Shown: positions 45,722 to 54,700, counted from the first letter of the stretch. The stretch: 62,613 bases of DNA from an uncultured Acidimicrobiaceae bacterium (GCA_947259365.1 CAMYMC010000041.1:1201-63813); one strand, 5' to 3'. The notes: generated from the letters alone by a model not told the origin. Numbers and translations: made by a program.

Positions 45722-46870
45722 GTGACCGACCCCAGTTTGGGCGCGTGTGTCTTCTGCGGCACCGAGCGCCCACGAGACCAGGAGCGTTGCCCCACCTGTG
45801 GAAGGCCGTGGATCGACCGTCGTCTGGCCACGGACGACCCGCCTCCGCGCCGCGAGCCCACCGCCGGGCGCGTGCTCGCCGACGCCGTTTCGACGACCGC
45901 GGTGGACACGACAACGGCGGTCGGGGTCAGCGAGGTGAGCATCGGCACGGGTGACGACCGCCCCGGTGACGGCGACCCCGTCGATGCCGTCACATCGGCG
46001 ACCGGGGGCGTCTCCGAAGAGGAGCCGCCACTGCGAGCGACCGCCGATGCCCCCGAAGCGGCCGAACCGGCCGGGGATGCTGACACGGCCGGCCCCGCCG
46101 TGGCGGACAAGCCCATCCGGTGGTGGATTCCGCTGGGCATCGCCCTCGCCGTCCTCGTCGTGTACGCGATCGTCTTCAGCGTCCTGCTCTCCCGCTCGGG
46201 CACGGAGGAGATCGCTGCACCCGTGACGACGTCGAGTCGCGCCGTCGAGCCGTCGACGACGAGCACGACGGTGGCGACGACGACCACGACGACGGTCGCC
46301 ACGACGACCACGACCACCGCGACACTGCCTCCCCTCCCCGCATCTGCCACGACGATCGCCATCGAAGACCTCGAACTCGGCGCCTTCCAGATCGGCCCGA
46401 TCGAGTTCGGGGATCGCGACGTGGACGCGGCCGGTCTGCTCGTCGCATCGCTCGGCCAGCCCGACACGTATTTCCCGGTCGGGGAGAACCAGGGACTCTG
46501 CCCAACCGATGAGGGCCGAGCCCTCGTGTGGGGTCCACTCACCGCGATCTTCCGCACCGACGACGGTGTCGAGGTGCTCGCCGGATACACCTTCGACGGA
46601 GCGGCACCGGCCGCCGCCGACCATCCCGCGACCTCGATGCGCACGCTGTCGGGTATCGGCCTCGGCGACACGAAGAATGCACTCGAGCTCGCCTATGCGC
46701 AGTCGAGGGTCGTCTTCGAGCCACTCTCCGGCCAGGACGGTTTCATCGTGTTGCGCTCGAGTGACGATCGCACGCTGCTGTGGGGAACCCTGGACGGAGC
46801 GGAGCCGCCGGCGGTGACCCTGCTCGGCTCACCGCGGCCCTGCGACGGCGGCCCGTTCGCCGGCGGCTGA
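45722..46870 (+). CDS. Zinc-ribbon, single-pass membrane protein with extracytoplasmic domain (paralog A)
   Basis: A 382-residue protein. A zinc ribbon (CVFCG...CPTCG, about 9-27) and an acidic linker come first, then one transmembrane helix (WIPLGIALAVLVVYAIVFSVLL, about 138-159), a Thr-rich low-complexity stalk of about 40 residues and a C-terminal domain of about 170 residues outside the cell. That domain holds GRALVWGPLTAIF, VLAGYTFD, MRTLSGIGLGDTKNALELAY and DRTLLWGTLDG. The same blocks in the same order occur in the protein at 48941-49849, so the two are paralogs flanking the LCP fusion. No known family recognised. Confidence 0.75.
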   Translation: MTDPSLGACVFCGTERPRDQERCPTCGRPWIDRRLATDDPPPRREPTAGRVLADAVSTTAVDTTTAVGVSEVSIGTGDDRPGDGDPVDAVTSATGGVSEEEPPLRATADAPEAAEPAGDADTAGPAVADKPIRWWIPLGIALAVLVVYAIVFSVLLSRSGTEEIAAPVTTSSRAVEPSTTSTTVATTTTTTVATTTTTTATLPPLPASATTIAIEDLELGAFQIGPIEFGDRDVDAAGLLVASLGQPDTYFPVGENQGLCPTDEGRALVWGPLTAIFRTDDGVEVLAGYTFDGAAPAAADHPATSMRTLSGIGLGDTKNALELAYAQSRVVFEPLSGQDGFIVLRSSDDRTLLWGTLDGAEPPAVTLLGSPRPCDGGPFAGG

Positions 46871-46895
46871 AGCCTCACGGTCTCTCGCGTCTCGA

Positions 46896-46937
46896 TACAA
46901 TGACCGGGTGACGGGCGCTCCGAGATCTGGGGCGCCC
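46896..46937 (+). promoter_or_regulatory. Promoter and leader hairpin of the ATPase-LCP fusion gene
   Basis: TACAAT (46896-46901) is a -10 box; the transcript would have a leader of about 58 nt before GTG 46966. In it GGGCGC (46913-46918) pairs with GCGCCC (46932-46937). Confidence 0.4.
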
Positions 46938-46965
46938 ATTCTCCGGACGAGGACGAATCGCGACC

Positions 46966-48885
46966 GTGTCGGATCCAAGACCGCGCCACCGCAAGATCTT
47001 CACGCTGGCGAACCTGATCTCGGTGCTTGCCGGTATCGCGGTGTTCTTCGCCTCATCGTCGGCGTGGAGCAGCTATCGGGGCGCGATCGTCGCCGCGCTG
47101 GCCGCCGGAACCGTCTCGGCGGCGCTCTGGTACGGGTGGACACGGCTCTCCCGGCTCGGTCGCGTCGATGCCGGCATCGACGAGCCGCAGCTCGGTGCGA
47201 TACCCCCCGATACGGGCGCCCCGTCGCCGACCGTCACCGCACCGGGATCGCCGGTGGCCGCCGCCTACCGGAGCGCGGCATCCCAGCTCGAAGCGGTCAC
47301 CGCCGGCCAGGTCCTGCTCGTCTCCAGCCCGGCTCCGGGTCAGGGCGCGAGCACCGTCGCGCTCAACATCGCGATCTCGGCGACTCAGGCCGGAAGAAGG
47401 GTCGTGCTCGTCGACGGCGACTTCAGCGGCGATGGCCTCACCCGATTCGGGGGCACCGGGAGCGCCCCCGGCCTGACCGACCTCGCCAACGGCTCGACCG
47501 ATCTCACCGGGGCCTCCCGCATCTGGGCGCTGTCGCCGACGGCGATGATCCCGTTCATCCCCTCGGGCTCGACGAGCACCGACGAGGACACCCTGCGCGG
47601 CGGCCTGCTCGCCGATGCCGTCGACCGCATCACCGAGCACGCCGATCTGCTCCTCATCGACGTACCGCCCCTCAACTGGAACGGTACGGCCGCCGCGCTG
47701 GCGGCTCACGCCGACGGATCCCTGCTCGTCGTCTCCGAGAACGGCGATGCCGGCGCGGTCGACGACGCGCGCCGGCGCCTCGCCGAGGTCGGAGCCCCCG
47801 TCGTGGCCCACGTCGTCAACAGGGCCGGCATCGACCGCACCCATCCCAGCTCGCCGTGGCGGCGGATGATCAAGCGAGGCCTCGCCACCGCGTTGCTGTC
47901 GCTCCTCGCGTTCGGGGGTTGGAACGGGTACCGGGTGTGGGACTCGTGGCGATCCCTGGAGCGGGACTCGCTCGACGTGGCAGCCGCCGAGGCGCTCCTG
48001 CCGCTTCCATCGGGCGGCATCGTCGCCGAGGAGGTGCCGGAGGAAACCCGGACCGTGGTCACGTCGCCTCCAGCTGCCGTCGAGGCGTACGAGGAGGTGT
48101 TCACGTCGTTCCTCCTCATCGGATCCGACGAGGGGGGGTTTCGGGCCGACGTCATCATCCTTGCCCTTCTCGACGGCAGCGAGGGACCGGTGATGGTGTC
48201 GATCCCGCGTGATCTCTACCTGCCGAACCGATGCACCCAGGGCTATACGAGGATCAACGCGACGTACCTGGGATGCGGCGAGGACGTGAACGGACCGACC
48301 TTGCTCGCGCTCGCGGTCGAGGACTTCACGGGGATCCCCGTGGACCACTTCGCACTGTTCGACTTCGATGGCTTCGAGGACATCATCGACGAGGTCGGAG
48401 GCGTCGAGATCTGCGTCGAGTACCCGGTGCGCGACCGCAAGTCCGGCCTCGACCTCGGCGCGGGCTGCACGAACGCTTCCGGGGCCGCGGCCCTCGCCTG
48501 GGTCCGGAGCCGCAGCACCCAGGAGCTGCGTGAGGGCACGTGGCGCACGATGCCCGGCGTGAGCGACCTCACCCGCAACGAGCGCCAGCAGGACGTGATC
48601 ATCGCAATGTTCTCCAAGATCAAGACCTTCCAGTCGCCGTCGGATCTCGCCGGCGTCGTCCGTAGCGCCTCGAACGCGTTCACCCTCGACGACCAACTCG
48701 GCGTGACCGATGCGATCTCGCTGGCATGGAGCTTGCGCGACCTCGACCCGGACAGGGTCGTGCGAGTCGGAATCCCGGTCCAGGACTTCACGACGGCGGA
48801 CGGAAAGCGGGTGCTGCTCCCAGCCGCACCGTTCAGCGAGGTCATCGGGGACGTCATACCCGAGCTGGCAACCCGGCCGGTGTAA
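46966..48885 (+). CDS. Fusion of a BY-kinase/MinD-like ATPase domain (degenerate P-loop) with a LytR-CpsA-Psr domain
   Basis: A 639-residue protein. Two short-spaced helices (about 11-30 and 38-57) come first, then a deviant-Walker-type domain (about 95-290): SSPAPGQGASTVALN (120-134), where the usual GK[ST] Lys is Ala128; Walker A'-like VVLVDGDFSGD (146-156); Walker B-like LLLIDVPPL (228-236). A third helix (about 304-319) leads out of the cell to an LCP domain (380-620): FLLIGSDEGGFRADVII (382-398), VSIPRDLYL (411-419), HFALFDFDGFEDIIDEVGGVEI, AWVRSRS (511-517) and TRNERQQDVI (536-545). All LCP arginines are present. LCP enzymes join glycopolymers to peptidoglycan; BY-kinases control their chain length. 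Both in one chain is unusual. Confidence 0.85.
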   Translation: MSDPRPRHRKIFTLANLISVLAGIAVFFASSSAWSSYRGAIVAALAAGTVSAALWYGWTRLSRLGRVDAGIDEPQLGAIPPDTGAPSPTVTAPGSPVAAAYRSAASQLEAVTAGQVLLVSSPAPGQGASTVALNIAISATQAGRRVVLVDGDFSGDGLTRFGGTGSAPGLTDLANGSTDLTGASRIWALSPTAMIPFIPSGSTSTDEDTLRGGLLADAVDRITEHADLLLIDVPPLNWNGTAAALAAHADGSLLVVSENGDAGAVDDARRRLAEVGAPVVAHVVNRAGIDRTHPSSPWRRMIKRGLATALLSLLAFGGWNGYRVWDSWRSLERDSLDVAAAEALLPLPSGGIVAEEVPEETRTVVTSPPAAVEAYEEVFTSFLLIGSDEGGFRADVIILALLDGSEGPVMVSIPRDLYLPNRCTQGYTRINATYLGCGEDVNGPTLLALAVEDFTGIPVDHFALFDFDGFEDIIDEVGGVEICVEYPVRDRKSGLDLGAGCTNASGAAALAWVRSRSTQELREGTWRTMPGVSDLTRNERQQDVIIAMFSKIKTFQSPSDLAGVVRSASNAFTLDDQLGVTDAISLAWSLRDLDPDRVVRVGIPVQDFTTADGKRVLLPAAPFSEVIGDVIPELATRPV

Positions 48886-48940
48886 CACTGCTGAGCCGCG
48901 ACCCGGGCATAAGATACGAGCCGGCCACGCAGCAGGAAGA

Positions 48941-49849
48941 ATGACGGAGCCCTTCGATCCAGACGACGAGTTCGAACCCTTCGACCCTGGGCAATTCGAC
49001 CCCTACGAGGATCTCACCGACCTCACCGGCGGTGACCCCGTGCCCCCGCTCGAGGATGCATCCGTTCCCATCGCCACCCCACCGCGGTCGCCGCTGCTGA
49101 CCGGCCTCATCGTGCTCCTCATCCTCGTCGTCCTCAGCATCGCCGCTTTCCAGTTCCTCCGCGAAGACGAGCCGACGGTCGACGCCGGCACGACGACGAC
49201 CACCGTCGTCGACGACACTGCCGCCACTGCGACGACCTCGCCCGACGCGACACCGGCGACGACCGCCGCGGTCACGACCGAACCCGCCCCGGGTGGCACC
49301 GGCGCCTACGGGCCGGTGGGGGAACCGATCCCCATCGCCGATCTCGGCCTCGCCGTCGACGCCATCGGGTCGATCGCACTCGGCTCACCCGCCGCAGAGG
49401 CGATCGGCCGTCTCATCGCCACCTTCGGTGAGCCCGACGAGGACACCGGGCCGGTCACCTCGACAGGGACCTTCGGCGCGTGCGCCGGCGAAACGGAGCG
49501 CATCGTGCGCTTCGGCCCGCTCGCGACCGTCGTCGTCATCGACGCGGACGGGACGGAGACCTTCGCCGGCTACCGGCTGGACCTGGCCTTCGGCGGGCTC
49601 TCCCACCCTGCGGCGAGCTTGGAGACCCTCTCGGGCCTCGCCGCCGGCAATTCGATACGCCAGCTCCGGCAAACCTACGAGGCCTTCGACGTCGATATCC
49701 TCAGCCACCCCGACCCCGATATCGACAACATCTTCGAGCTTCGCAGCCGAAACACCGGCAACCTGCTGCTGTGGGGGCCGGTGTCCTCGCCCGAGGACGA
49801 CGGGTTCGTGCGCGGCATCTACTCCCCGGACGCCTGCGACCGGTTCTAG
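48941..49849 (+). CDS. Single-pass membrane protein with extracytoplasmic domain (paralog B)
   Basis: A 302-residue protein: acidic cytoplasmic start (DPDDEFEPFDPGQFDP), one transmembrane helix (LLTGLIVLLILVVLSIAAFQF), a Thr-rich stalk and a C-terminal domain matching paralog A in order: RLIATFGEPD, ERIVRFGPLATVV, FAGYRLDLAFGGLSHPAASLETLSGLAAGNS, LRQTYEAF and NLLLWGPV. A pair of Cys (about C-A-G-E and SPDAC) could be bridged. It has no zinc ribbon. ATG 48941 has AGGAAGA just upstream. It follows the LCP fusion by 55 nt, so the three genes probably work together at the cell surface. Confidence 0.75.
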   Translation: MTEPFDPDDEFEPFDPGQFDPYEDLTDLTGGDPVPPLEDASVPIATPPRSPLLTGLIVLLILVVLSIAAFQFLREDEPTVDAGTTTTTVVDDTAATATTSPDATPATTAAVTTEPAPGGTGAYGPVGEPIPIADLGLAVDAIGSIALGSPAAEAIGRLIATFGEPDEDTGPVTSTGTFGACAGETERIVRFGPLATVVVIDADGTETFAGYRLDLAFGGLSHPAASLETLSGLAAGNSIRQLRQTYEAFDVDILSHPDPDIDNIFELRSRNTGNLLLWGPVSSPEDDGFVRGIYSPDACDRF

Positions 49850-49935
49850 CGGCAGGACGCGCCTTCACCCCGCAGCCGTCGTGACGCGTGCCGGCACTAA
49901 CATCGCCCGCCGAGACGTCGCGGGAGGAAGCAGCG

Positions 49936-50664
49936 GTGAGCAGACGAGTTCGGGCGAGCATCTACGGTGCGGTCGCCGGGGCGTTGCTCGGGCTCGTCTT
50001 CCTCGTCTTCTGGACCGGCCGTGGCGCGCTGGCGTCCATCGACGGGGTGCTCGCCGGCCCCGCCGCAGGGACGACGAGGGCCGAGTTCGCGGTCTCCAGC
50101 GGAGGCCTCTACATGCTCGTCGTGCTCTCGGCCCTCCTCGGAGGGCTCGCGATCGCCGGGATTGCCTATGCCCTGGGGCGGGAGGCCGAGCCGCTGAGCC
50201 CCAGGTTCCCGCTGCGGTACTTGCTGCCGGCCGCCGCCATCGGCTCGGTCGTCGTCGCCTACGCGGTGACCCGTACGGGTCTCGGGGCGGCTGCGGACAT
50301 CGAGGCCGGGGTCGTCACGGTCTCGGCATTCAGGATGACGGTCATCGCAGCCGCCGCCGGGGCCGGCGCCGGCGCGATCACCGCCGGAGCGGTCGGCGCC
50401 CTCGCCCGGCCGGTGTTTCTCGGGCTCGAGGGCGAGGCGTGGCCGACGTCGGGGCGCGCCGTCCTCGCCGAGATGATGAGAGCGGTCGGCGCGCCAACGG
50501 TTGCCATCGTCGTCGTCGCGGCTCTCGCCATCGGCCTGGCCCAACTCCTCCTCGCCATCGAAGGTACCGGGGCGGTGGCGGTGTTCGGAATCGCGGCGGG
50601 GATCATCCTGTTCGGGGCCGCCTTCGTCGCCTACCGACCCTGGGAACGCCAGGGGCAGGGCTGA
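49936..50664 (+). CDS. Polytopic membrane protein of unknown function
   Basis: A 242-residue protein with about six hydrophobic helices (for example GAVAGALLGLVFLVFW, LYMLVVLSALLGGLAIAGIAYAL, AAAIGSVVVAYAV and AVFGIAAGIILFGAAFVAY). GTG 49936 follows a GGGAGGAAG site. No family recognised. Its end faces the convergent oxidase cluster. Confidence 0.7.
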   Translation: MSRRVRASIYGAVAGALLGLVFLVFWTGRGALASIDGVLAGPAAGTTRAEFAVSSGGLYMLVVLSALLGGLAIAGIAYALGREAEPLSPRFPLRYLLPAAAIGSVVVAYAVTRTGLGAAADIEAGVVTVSAFRMTVIAAAAGAGAGAITAGAVGALARPVFLGLEGEAWPTSGRAVLAEMMRAVGAPTVAIVVVAALAIGLAQLLLAIEGTGAVAVFGIAAGIILFGAAFVAYRPWERQGQG

Positions 50665-50672
50665 ACGCCGAC

Positions 50673-50975
50673 TCAGTCGCCCACTTCGAGCGCGATCACT
50701 GTGCCGTCGTCGAGGACCCGGTACCGCACCGTGACCGGCTCACCGCTGCGGAGGTGGTCGCGCAGGTGCCCGATTGGTGCGCTGTCGTGGAAGAGGACGC
50801 CCGGCGCCGGTTCGAACGTACGGTCGGTGCCGTCGGTGAGCCGGAGCGTGAAGGCATCGACGGACGTGAGGTCGCCGACGACGTCCGTGACGACTCCGGT
50901 GACCTCGGCGCTTGCGGTGCCCGAACAGGCCGTCGCGAGGACCACCACCCCCAGCAGCAGCACCGCTCGGCGCAT
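50673..50975 (-). CDS. Small lipoprotein at the end of the cytochrome oxidase cluster
   Basis: A 100-residue protein with a signal peptide and lipobox (LATACS, Cys at about residue 17). The mature part is a small all-beta domain (VTGVVTDVVGDLTSVDAFTLRLTDG, then PVTVRYRVLDDGTVIALEV) like short OB-type folds. Its ATG overlaps the ctaG stop by one base, so it is co-transcribed with ctaG. Possible assembly role is only inferred from position. Confidence 0.72.
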   Translation of the reverse strand: MRRAVLLLGVVVLATACSGTASAEVTGVVTDVVGDLTSVDAFTLRLTDGTDRTFEPAPGVLFHDSAPIGHLRDHLRSGEPVTVRYRVLDDGTVIALEVGD

Positions 50976-51823
50976 CAGGACGCGGCACGGGCGGCGCGGC
51001 GGTCCGCGGCGCTGTTCCGTTCCTCCTCGTAGTACCAGCGGAAGAAGACGGTGGCGATCGCCGCCCACAGGATGAGCCCGCCGCCGAGCTTCATGAGCAG
51101 CCCGGCGAGCACCTGGTCGGTGTGCGCCGAGAGGCCCCAGAGCCTGGGGAACGTCTCGTACATCCCGTACAGCGGCGAATCGCCGAGGGTGAGGAACGAG
51201 GCCGGGATCGTCGGGACGAGGGACTGGACGAACAGGTAACCCATCTTGGCGAAGGGCTCGAGGCGCGGCAGGTCGGGGATGGGGCTCAGCACCGGGAACC
51301 ACATGAGGACGGCAGTGAGGAACAGCGTGGCGTGGGCGGCGAAGTGGAACACCTCCGAGCGCAGCATCAGCTCGAGGATGCCGGGGACGTGGATGAGGCC
51401 GAGCGTCGCGTTGAACAACAACAGCGCGACGACGGGCTTCGTGAGGACCCGCAACACCGGGAGAACGGGGCGGAGCAACGCCCGCAGCAGCCACCGCGGC
51501 GTCCCCCAGATGAGCAGCGGGGGCACCACCAGGCTCACCGCCAGGTGCTCGATCATGTGGAAGAGGAAGAGGCTCTGCTCACCGATGTCGTGGACCGGCC
51601 ACGAGGACGCGACGTACAGCGCCACGATCCCGGTGTAGAACGCCACACGATGGCGGCCCGTCACCGCCGGCTCGCCCTGGGGAGCGAACCGGGCGGCGAG
51701 CACTCGCATCCCGTATTCGTATGCGATGACGAGCGCGACGGCGAGCCCGAGCACGTCGAAATGAGGATGCCAGGCGGCGACATCGGAGATGCCGGGGTCG
51801 GCCTGGGCGATGATCCACGTCAT
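50975..51823 (-). CDS. ctaG: Cytochrome c oxidase assembly protein, CtaG (caa3_CtaG) family
   Basis: A 282-residue membrane protein with about seven helices. HMIEHLAVSLVVPPLLIWGTP, FHFAAHATLFLTAVLMWFPVLSP and a late DQVLAGLLMKLGGGLILWAAIATVFFRWYYEEER are the family's conserved blocks with paired histidines. It helps insert copper into caa3-type oxidase. It lies directly after the oxidase subunit genes, on the same strand. Confidence 0.9.
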   Translation of the reverse strand: MTWIIAQADPGISDVAAWHPHFDVLGLAVALVIAYEYGMRVLAARFAPQGEPAVTGRHRVAFYTGIVALYVASSWPVHDIGEQSLFLFHMIEHLAVSLVVPPLLIWGTPRWLLRALLRPVLPVLRVLTKPVVALLLFNATLGLIHVPGILELMLRSEVFHFAAHATLFLTAVLMWFPVLSPIPDLPRLEPFAKMGYLFVQSLVPTIPASFLTLGDSPLYGMYETFPRLWGLSAHTDQVLAGLLMKLGGGLILWAAIATVFFRWYYEEERNSAADRRAARAAS

Positions 51824-51909
51824 GAGCCATCACTCCCGCTCGGCCTGAAGGCTGAGGGAACCGTCACCACAAGCCTAGGGCCGACCCCGGCGCGCTGCCG
51901 CCCACGGCG

Positions 51910-52194
51910 CTAGAACGCGGTGAACGTCAGCAGCACGACCGTGAAGATGGGGATCGCCCCGAAGAGGCCGACGAGGAACAGATTGCGGTAGAGCGGCTTG
52001 TCGAAGCGCAGGTGCATGAAGAACGCGACGACTGCCCCGAACTTGAGGGCACCGAGTCCGATGAGCAACAGCACCCGGGGAGCACCGTCGAAGGCGGAGA
52101 TCTGGGGGACTGCAATCTCGGCCGCGGTGATGACTGCGAGCACCGCCGCGATGAGCCAGTACATGCCGGGCGTGGGATGGGCGCGCTCTGCCAT
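51910..52194 (-). CDS. Cytochrome c oxidase subunit IV-like protein
   Basis: A 94-residue protein with three hydrophobic helices and HLRFDKPLYRNLF between the second and third, typical of bacterial caa3/bo3 subunit IV (KFGAVVAFFMHLRFD). Its ATG overlaps the stop of the subunit III gene (ATGA). Confidence 0.85.
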   Translation of the reverse strand: MAERAHPTPGMYWLIAAVLAVITAAEIAVPQISAFDGAPRVLLLIGLGALKFGAVVAFFMHLRFDKPLYRNLFLVGLFGAIPIFTVVLLTFTAF

Positions 52195-52808
52195 CACGGT
52201 TGCTGCAGGAGGTAGACGACGGTGAAGATCACGATCCACACGATGTCGACGAAGTGCCAGTAGAGGCCGACCAGCTCGACGTTGAGCCCTCGATCGTCGT
52301 AGAGCCTGCCGCCGAGTGACAGCAGGAACATCGACCCGAGCAGGAGCACCCCGACGGCGACGTGGGCGCCGTGGAAGCCGGTGAGCATGTAGAACGCCGA
52401 CCCGAAGGGGCTCGACGTCAAGGTCAGCCCCTGGTGGATGAACTCGGAGAACTCGAAGATCTGCCCGGCGAGGAACGTGGTGCCGAGGAGGGCGGTGGCC
52501 GCCAGCCACACCCGGGCCTGGCGAAGGTCGCCGCCGTAGTAGGCGCCGTGGGCCAGAACCATCGTGAGCGAGCTCATGAGGAGCACGAACGACGACGCCG
52601 AGGTGAACGGGATGTCGAAGATCTCCGAGCCGATCCCGCCGTTCGTGTTCGACCGGTAGAGGAGGAACGTCGAGATCATCGCACCGAAGAACACGCACTC
52701 GGAGCCGAGGAACACCCACATCGCCGTCTTGCGAACAGGTCGGACGTCGTGATGGCCCTCGTCGTGGCCCGCGGCGGGTGCGTGCTCGGCGAGGGGCGCC
52801 CCGGCCAT
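52194..52808 (-). CDS. Cytochrome c oxidase subunit III
   Basis: A 204-residue protein with five transmembrane helices, as in short bacterial subunit III: WVFLGSECVFFGAMISTFLLY, then SSFVLLMSSLTMVLA, EFSEFIHQGLTLTSSPFGSAFYMLTGFHGAHV and VGLYWHFVDIVWIVIFTVVYLL. The final His/Glu pattern matches the family. The ATG at 52808 follows the subunit I stop by two bases. Confidence 0.93.
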   Translation of the reverse strand: MAGAPLAEHAPAAGHDEGHHDVRPVRKTAMWVFLGSECVFFGAMISTFLLYRSNTNGGIGSEIFDIPFTSASSFVLLMSSLTMVLAHGAYYGGDLRQARVWLAATALLGTTFLAGQIFEFSEFIHQGLTLTSSPFGSAFYMLTGFHGAHVAVGVLLLGSMFLLSLGGRLYDDRGLNVELVGLYWHFVDIVWIVIFTVVYLLQQP

Positions 52809-52810
52809 CT

Positions 52811-54700
52811 TCAGTGCTCCCTCGTGATCGGCTCGAGCGACCAGCCGAAGAACGCCCACATCGAGATGACCGCCCCGACGCCGACTGCAAGCCACCCCCA
52901 CGGGAGGTAGACGAAGCCGGCCCCCATCGTGACGAGGCCCGCAGACGCCAGCGCCGGGTAGTAGGACGGCGACGGCATGTGGATGTCGCCGTGGGCGTCG
53001 CCGTCACCGCCGGAGTCGGTTTCGACGGTCACCGCCCCTCCGGTGACGTCGGGCATCCGCACCGCACGTCCCTCGTCGTCTTCGGCGTACTTGCGGTGCC
53101 AGAACTCGTCGAGGGCGTGCACCTGGGGCACCTCGTCGAAGTTGTGCACGGGAGGCGGCGACTCGATGGTCCATTCCAGAGTCCGCCCGTCCCACGGGTC
53201 CCGGCCGGCGGGCCGTCCCCTCCTGAGGAAGTGGCTGCTGATGATGTTCCAGGCAAACACGAGGAACGAGACGAGGATGATGAAGGCGCCGATGGTGGCG
53301 ATCTGGTTCCAGAAGTCCCACCCGAGGTTCTCGCCGTAGCGGTACGTCCGGCGGGGCTGGCCGTTGAGGCCGAGGATGTGCATGGGCCCGAACGTGAGGT
53401 TGAAGCCGATGAGGGCGAGCCAGAAGTGGAGCTTGCCGAGGCTCTCGTCCAGCAACCTGCCGGTCCACTTCGGGAACCAGTAGTACACGCCCGCCACGTA
53501 GCCGAACACGGCGCCACCGAAGAGCACATAGTGGAAATGGGCGACGACGTAATAGGTGTCGTGCTGCTGGGTGTCGGCAGGGATGACCGAGTGGGTCACG
53601 CCGGAGAGTCCCCCGATGACGAACATCGCGATGAAGCCGAGGGAGAACAGCATCGGGGTCGAGAACCTGATGCGACCTCCCCAGGTGGTCCCGATCCAGT
53701 TGAAGATCTTCACCCCGGTCGGCACGGCGATGATCATGGTGGCGACGCCGAAACCGGCCTCGGCGATGGGACCCATGCCCGAGGTGAACATGTGGTGTGA
53801 CCAGACGCCGAAGCCGATGAAGCCGATCGCGGCACCCGAGAACACGATGAACGGGTAGCCGAACAGCGGCTTGCGGGAGAACACCGGGAGCACCTCGGAG
53901 ACGATGCCCATCGCGGGGAGGATGAGGACGTAGACCTCGGGGTGGCCGAACACCCAGAAGAGGTGCTGCCACAGCAAGGGGTCGGCGCCGGCCTCCGCCG
54001 CGTAGAACAAGCCGCCGAAGTTGCGGTCGATGAAGAGCTGGAAGAGGCCGATGCCGACGGCGGGCAGCGAGAAGATGAGGAGGAAGGCAACAACGAGCGC
54101 CATCCAAACGAACACCGGCATCCGCAGCATCGTCATCCCCGGGGCCCGCATCGTGAACACCGTGGCGATGAAGTTCGCCGACGAGGCGATCGACGCGACC
54201 CCGAGCAGCTGGAGCCCGACCGTCCAGAAGTCCATCCGGACGACCTCCTCGAGCTGGGTGGAGAGGGGGGCGTAGCCCACCCAGGCCCCGTCGGGGGCGC
54301 CCCCGACGAGGAACGAGCTGTAGACGAGGAGCCCGCTGAAGAGGAAGAGCCAGTAGCTGAAGGCGTTGAGCCGGGGGAACGCGACGTCACGAGCCCCGAC
54401 GAGGATCGGGAGGAAGTAGTTCGTGAAGGCGGCGGCGATCGGCATGATGACGAGGAAGACCATCGTGAGGCCGTGCATCGTGAAGAGCTGGTTGTAGGCG
54501 TCGGACGACAGCACCTCGCCGTTCGGCTGGAAGAGCTGCATCCTCACGAGCAGCGCCTCGACGCCGCCGATGAAGAAGAACAGCGCTGCGGTCACCGCAT
54601 AGAGGAGGCCGATCCGCTTGTGGTCGACCGTGGTGAGCCAGCCCCACACCCCGCGTGGTCCGGGCGACAGCGTCCGCTGGGTGTCAGCCATCAGCGCCAT
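52811..54700 (-). CDS. ctaD: Cytochrome c oxidase subunit I with C-terminal two-helix extension
   Basis: A 629-residue haem-copper oxidase subunit I. Low-spin haem His in FTMHGLTMVFLV; CuB site in WVFGHPEVYVLILP and SHHMFTSGM; haem ligands in AHFHYVLFGGAVFG. Twelve helices are followed from about residue 570 by a further segment with two more helices (YYPALASAGLVTMGAGFVY and WLAVGVGAVISMWAFFGWSLEP), which resembles a fused subunit IV-like module. Proton-pumping terminal oxidase. ATG 54691 is an alternative start. Confidence 0.95.
   Translation of the reverse strand: MALMADTQRTLSPGPRGVWGWLTTVDHKRIGLLYAVTAALFFFIGGVEALLVRMQLFQPNGEVLSSDAYNQLFTMHGLTMVFLVIMPIAAAFTNYFLPILVGARDVAFPRLNAFSYWLFLFSGLLVYSSFLVGGAPDGAWVGYAPLSTQLEEVVRMDFWTVGLQLLGVASIASSANFIATVFTMRAPGMTMLRMPVFVWMALVVAFLLIFSLPAVGIGLFQLFIDRNFGGLFYAAEAGADPLLWQHLFWVFGHPEVYVLILPAMGIVSEVLPVFSRKPLFGYPFIVFSGAAIGFIGFGVWSHHMFTSGMGPIAEAGFGVATMIIAVPTGVKIFNWIGTTWGGRIRFSTPMLFSLGFIAMFVIGGLSGVTHSVIPADTQQHDTYYVVAHFHYVLFGGAVFGYVAGVYYWFPKWTGRLLDESLGKLHFWLALIGFNLTFGPMHILGLNGQPRRTYRYGENLGWDFWNQIATIGAFIILVSFLVFAWNIISSHFLRRGRPAGRDPWDGRTLEWTIESPPPVHNFDEVPQVHALDEFWHRKYAEDDEGRAVRMPDVTGGAVTVETDSGGDGDAHGDIHMPSPSYYPALASAGLVTMGAGFVYLPWGWLAVGVGAVISMWAFFGWSLEPITREH

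Noticed and set aside
46224..46327. Short ACGACC/ACGACG repeats
   Set aside because: These encode the Thr-rich stalk of a membrane protein; the frame is continuous, so it is low-complexity coding sequence and not a repeat array.
46908..48212. Plus-strand frame starting at GTG 46908, 7 nt after TACAAT, which would fit the leaderless pattern
   Set aside because: Its translation is Arg-rich without any fold and runs in another frame over the ATPase-LCP gene. The GTG at 46966 starts the frame with the clear domains.
47053..48888. Long minus-strand open frame opposite the ATPase-LCP fusion
   Set aside because: It is a GC-rich antisense shadow: Arg/Asp/Gly-rich, no motifs, and fully covered by a gene with recognisable domains. 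The same applies to long antisense frames at 7784-9385, 20480-22120 and 27666-29063.
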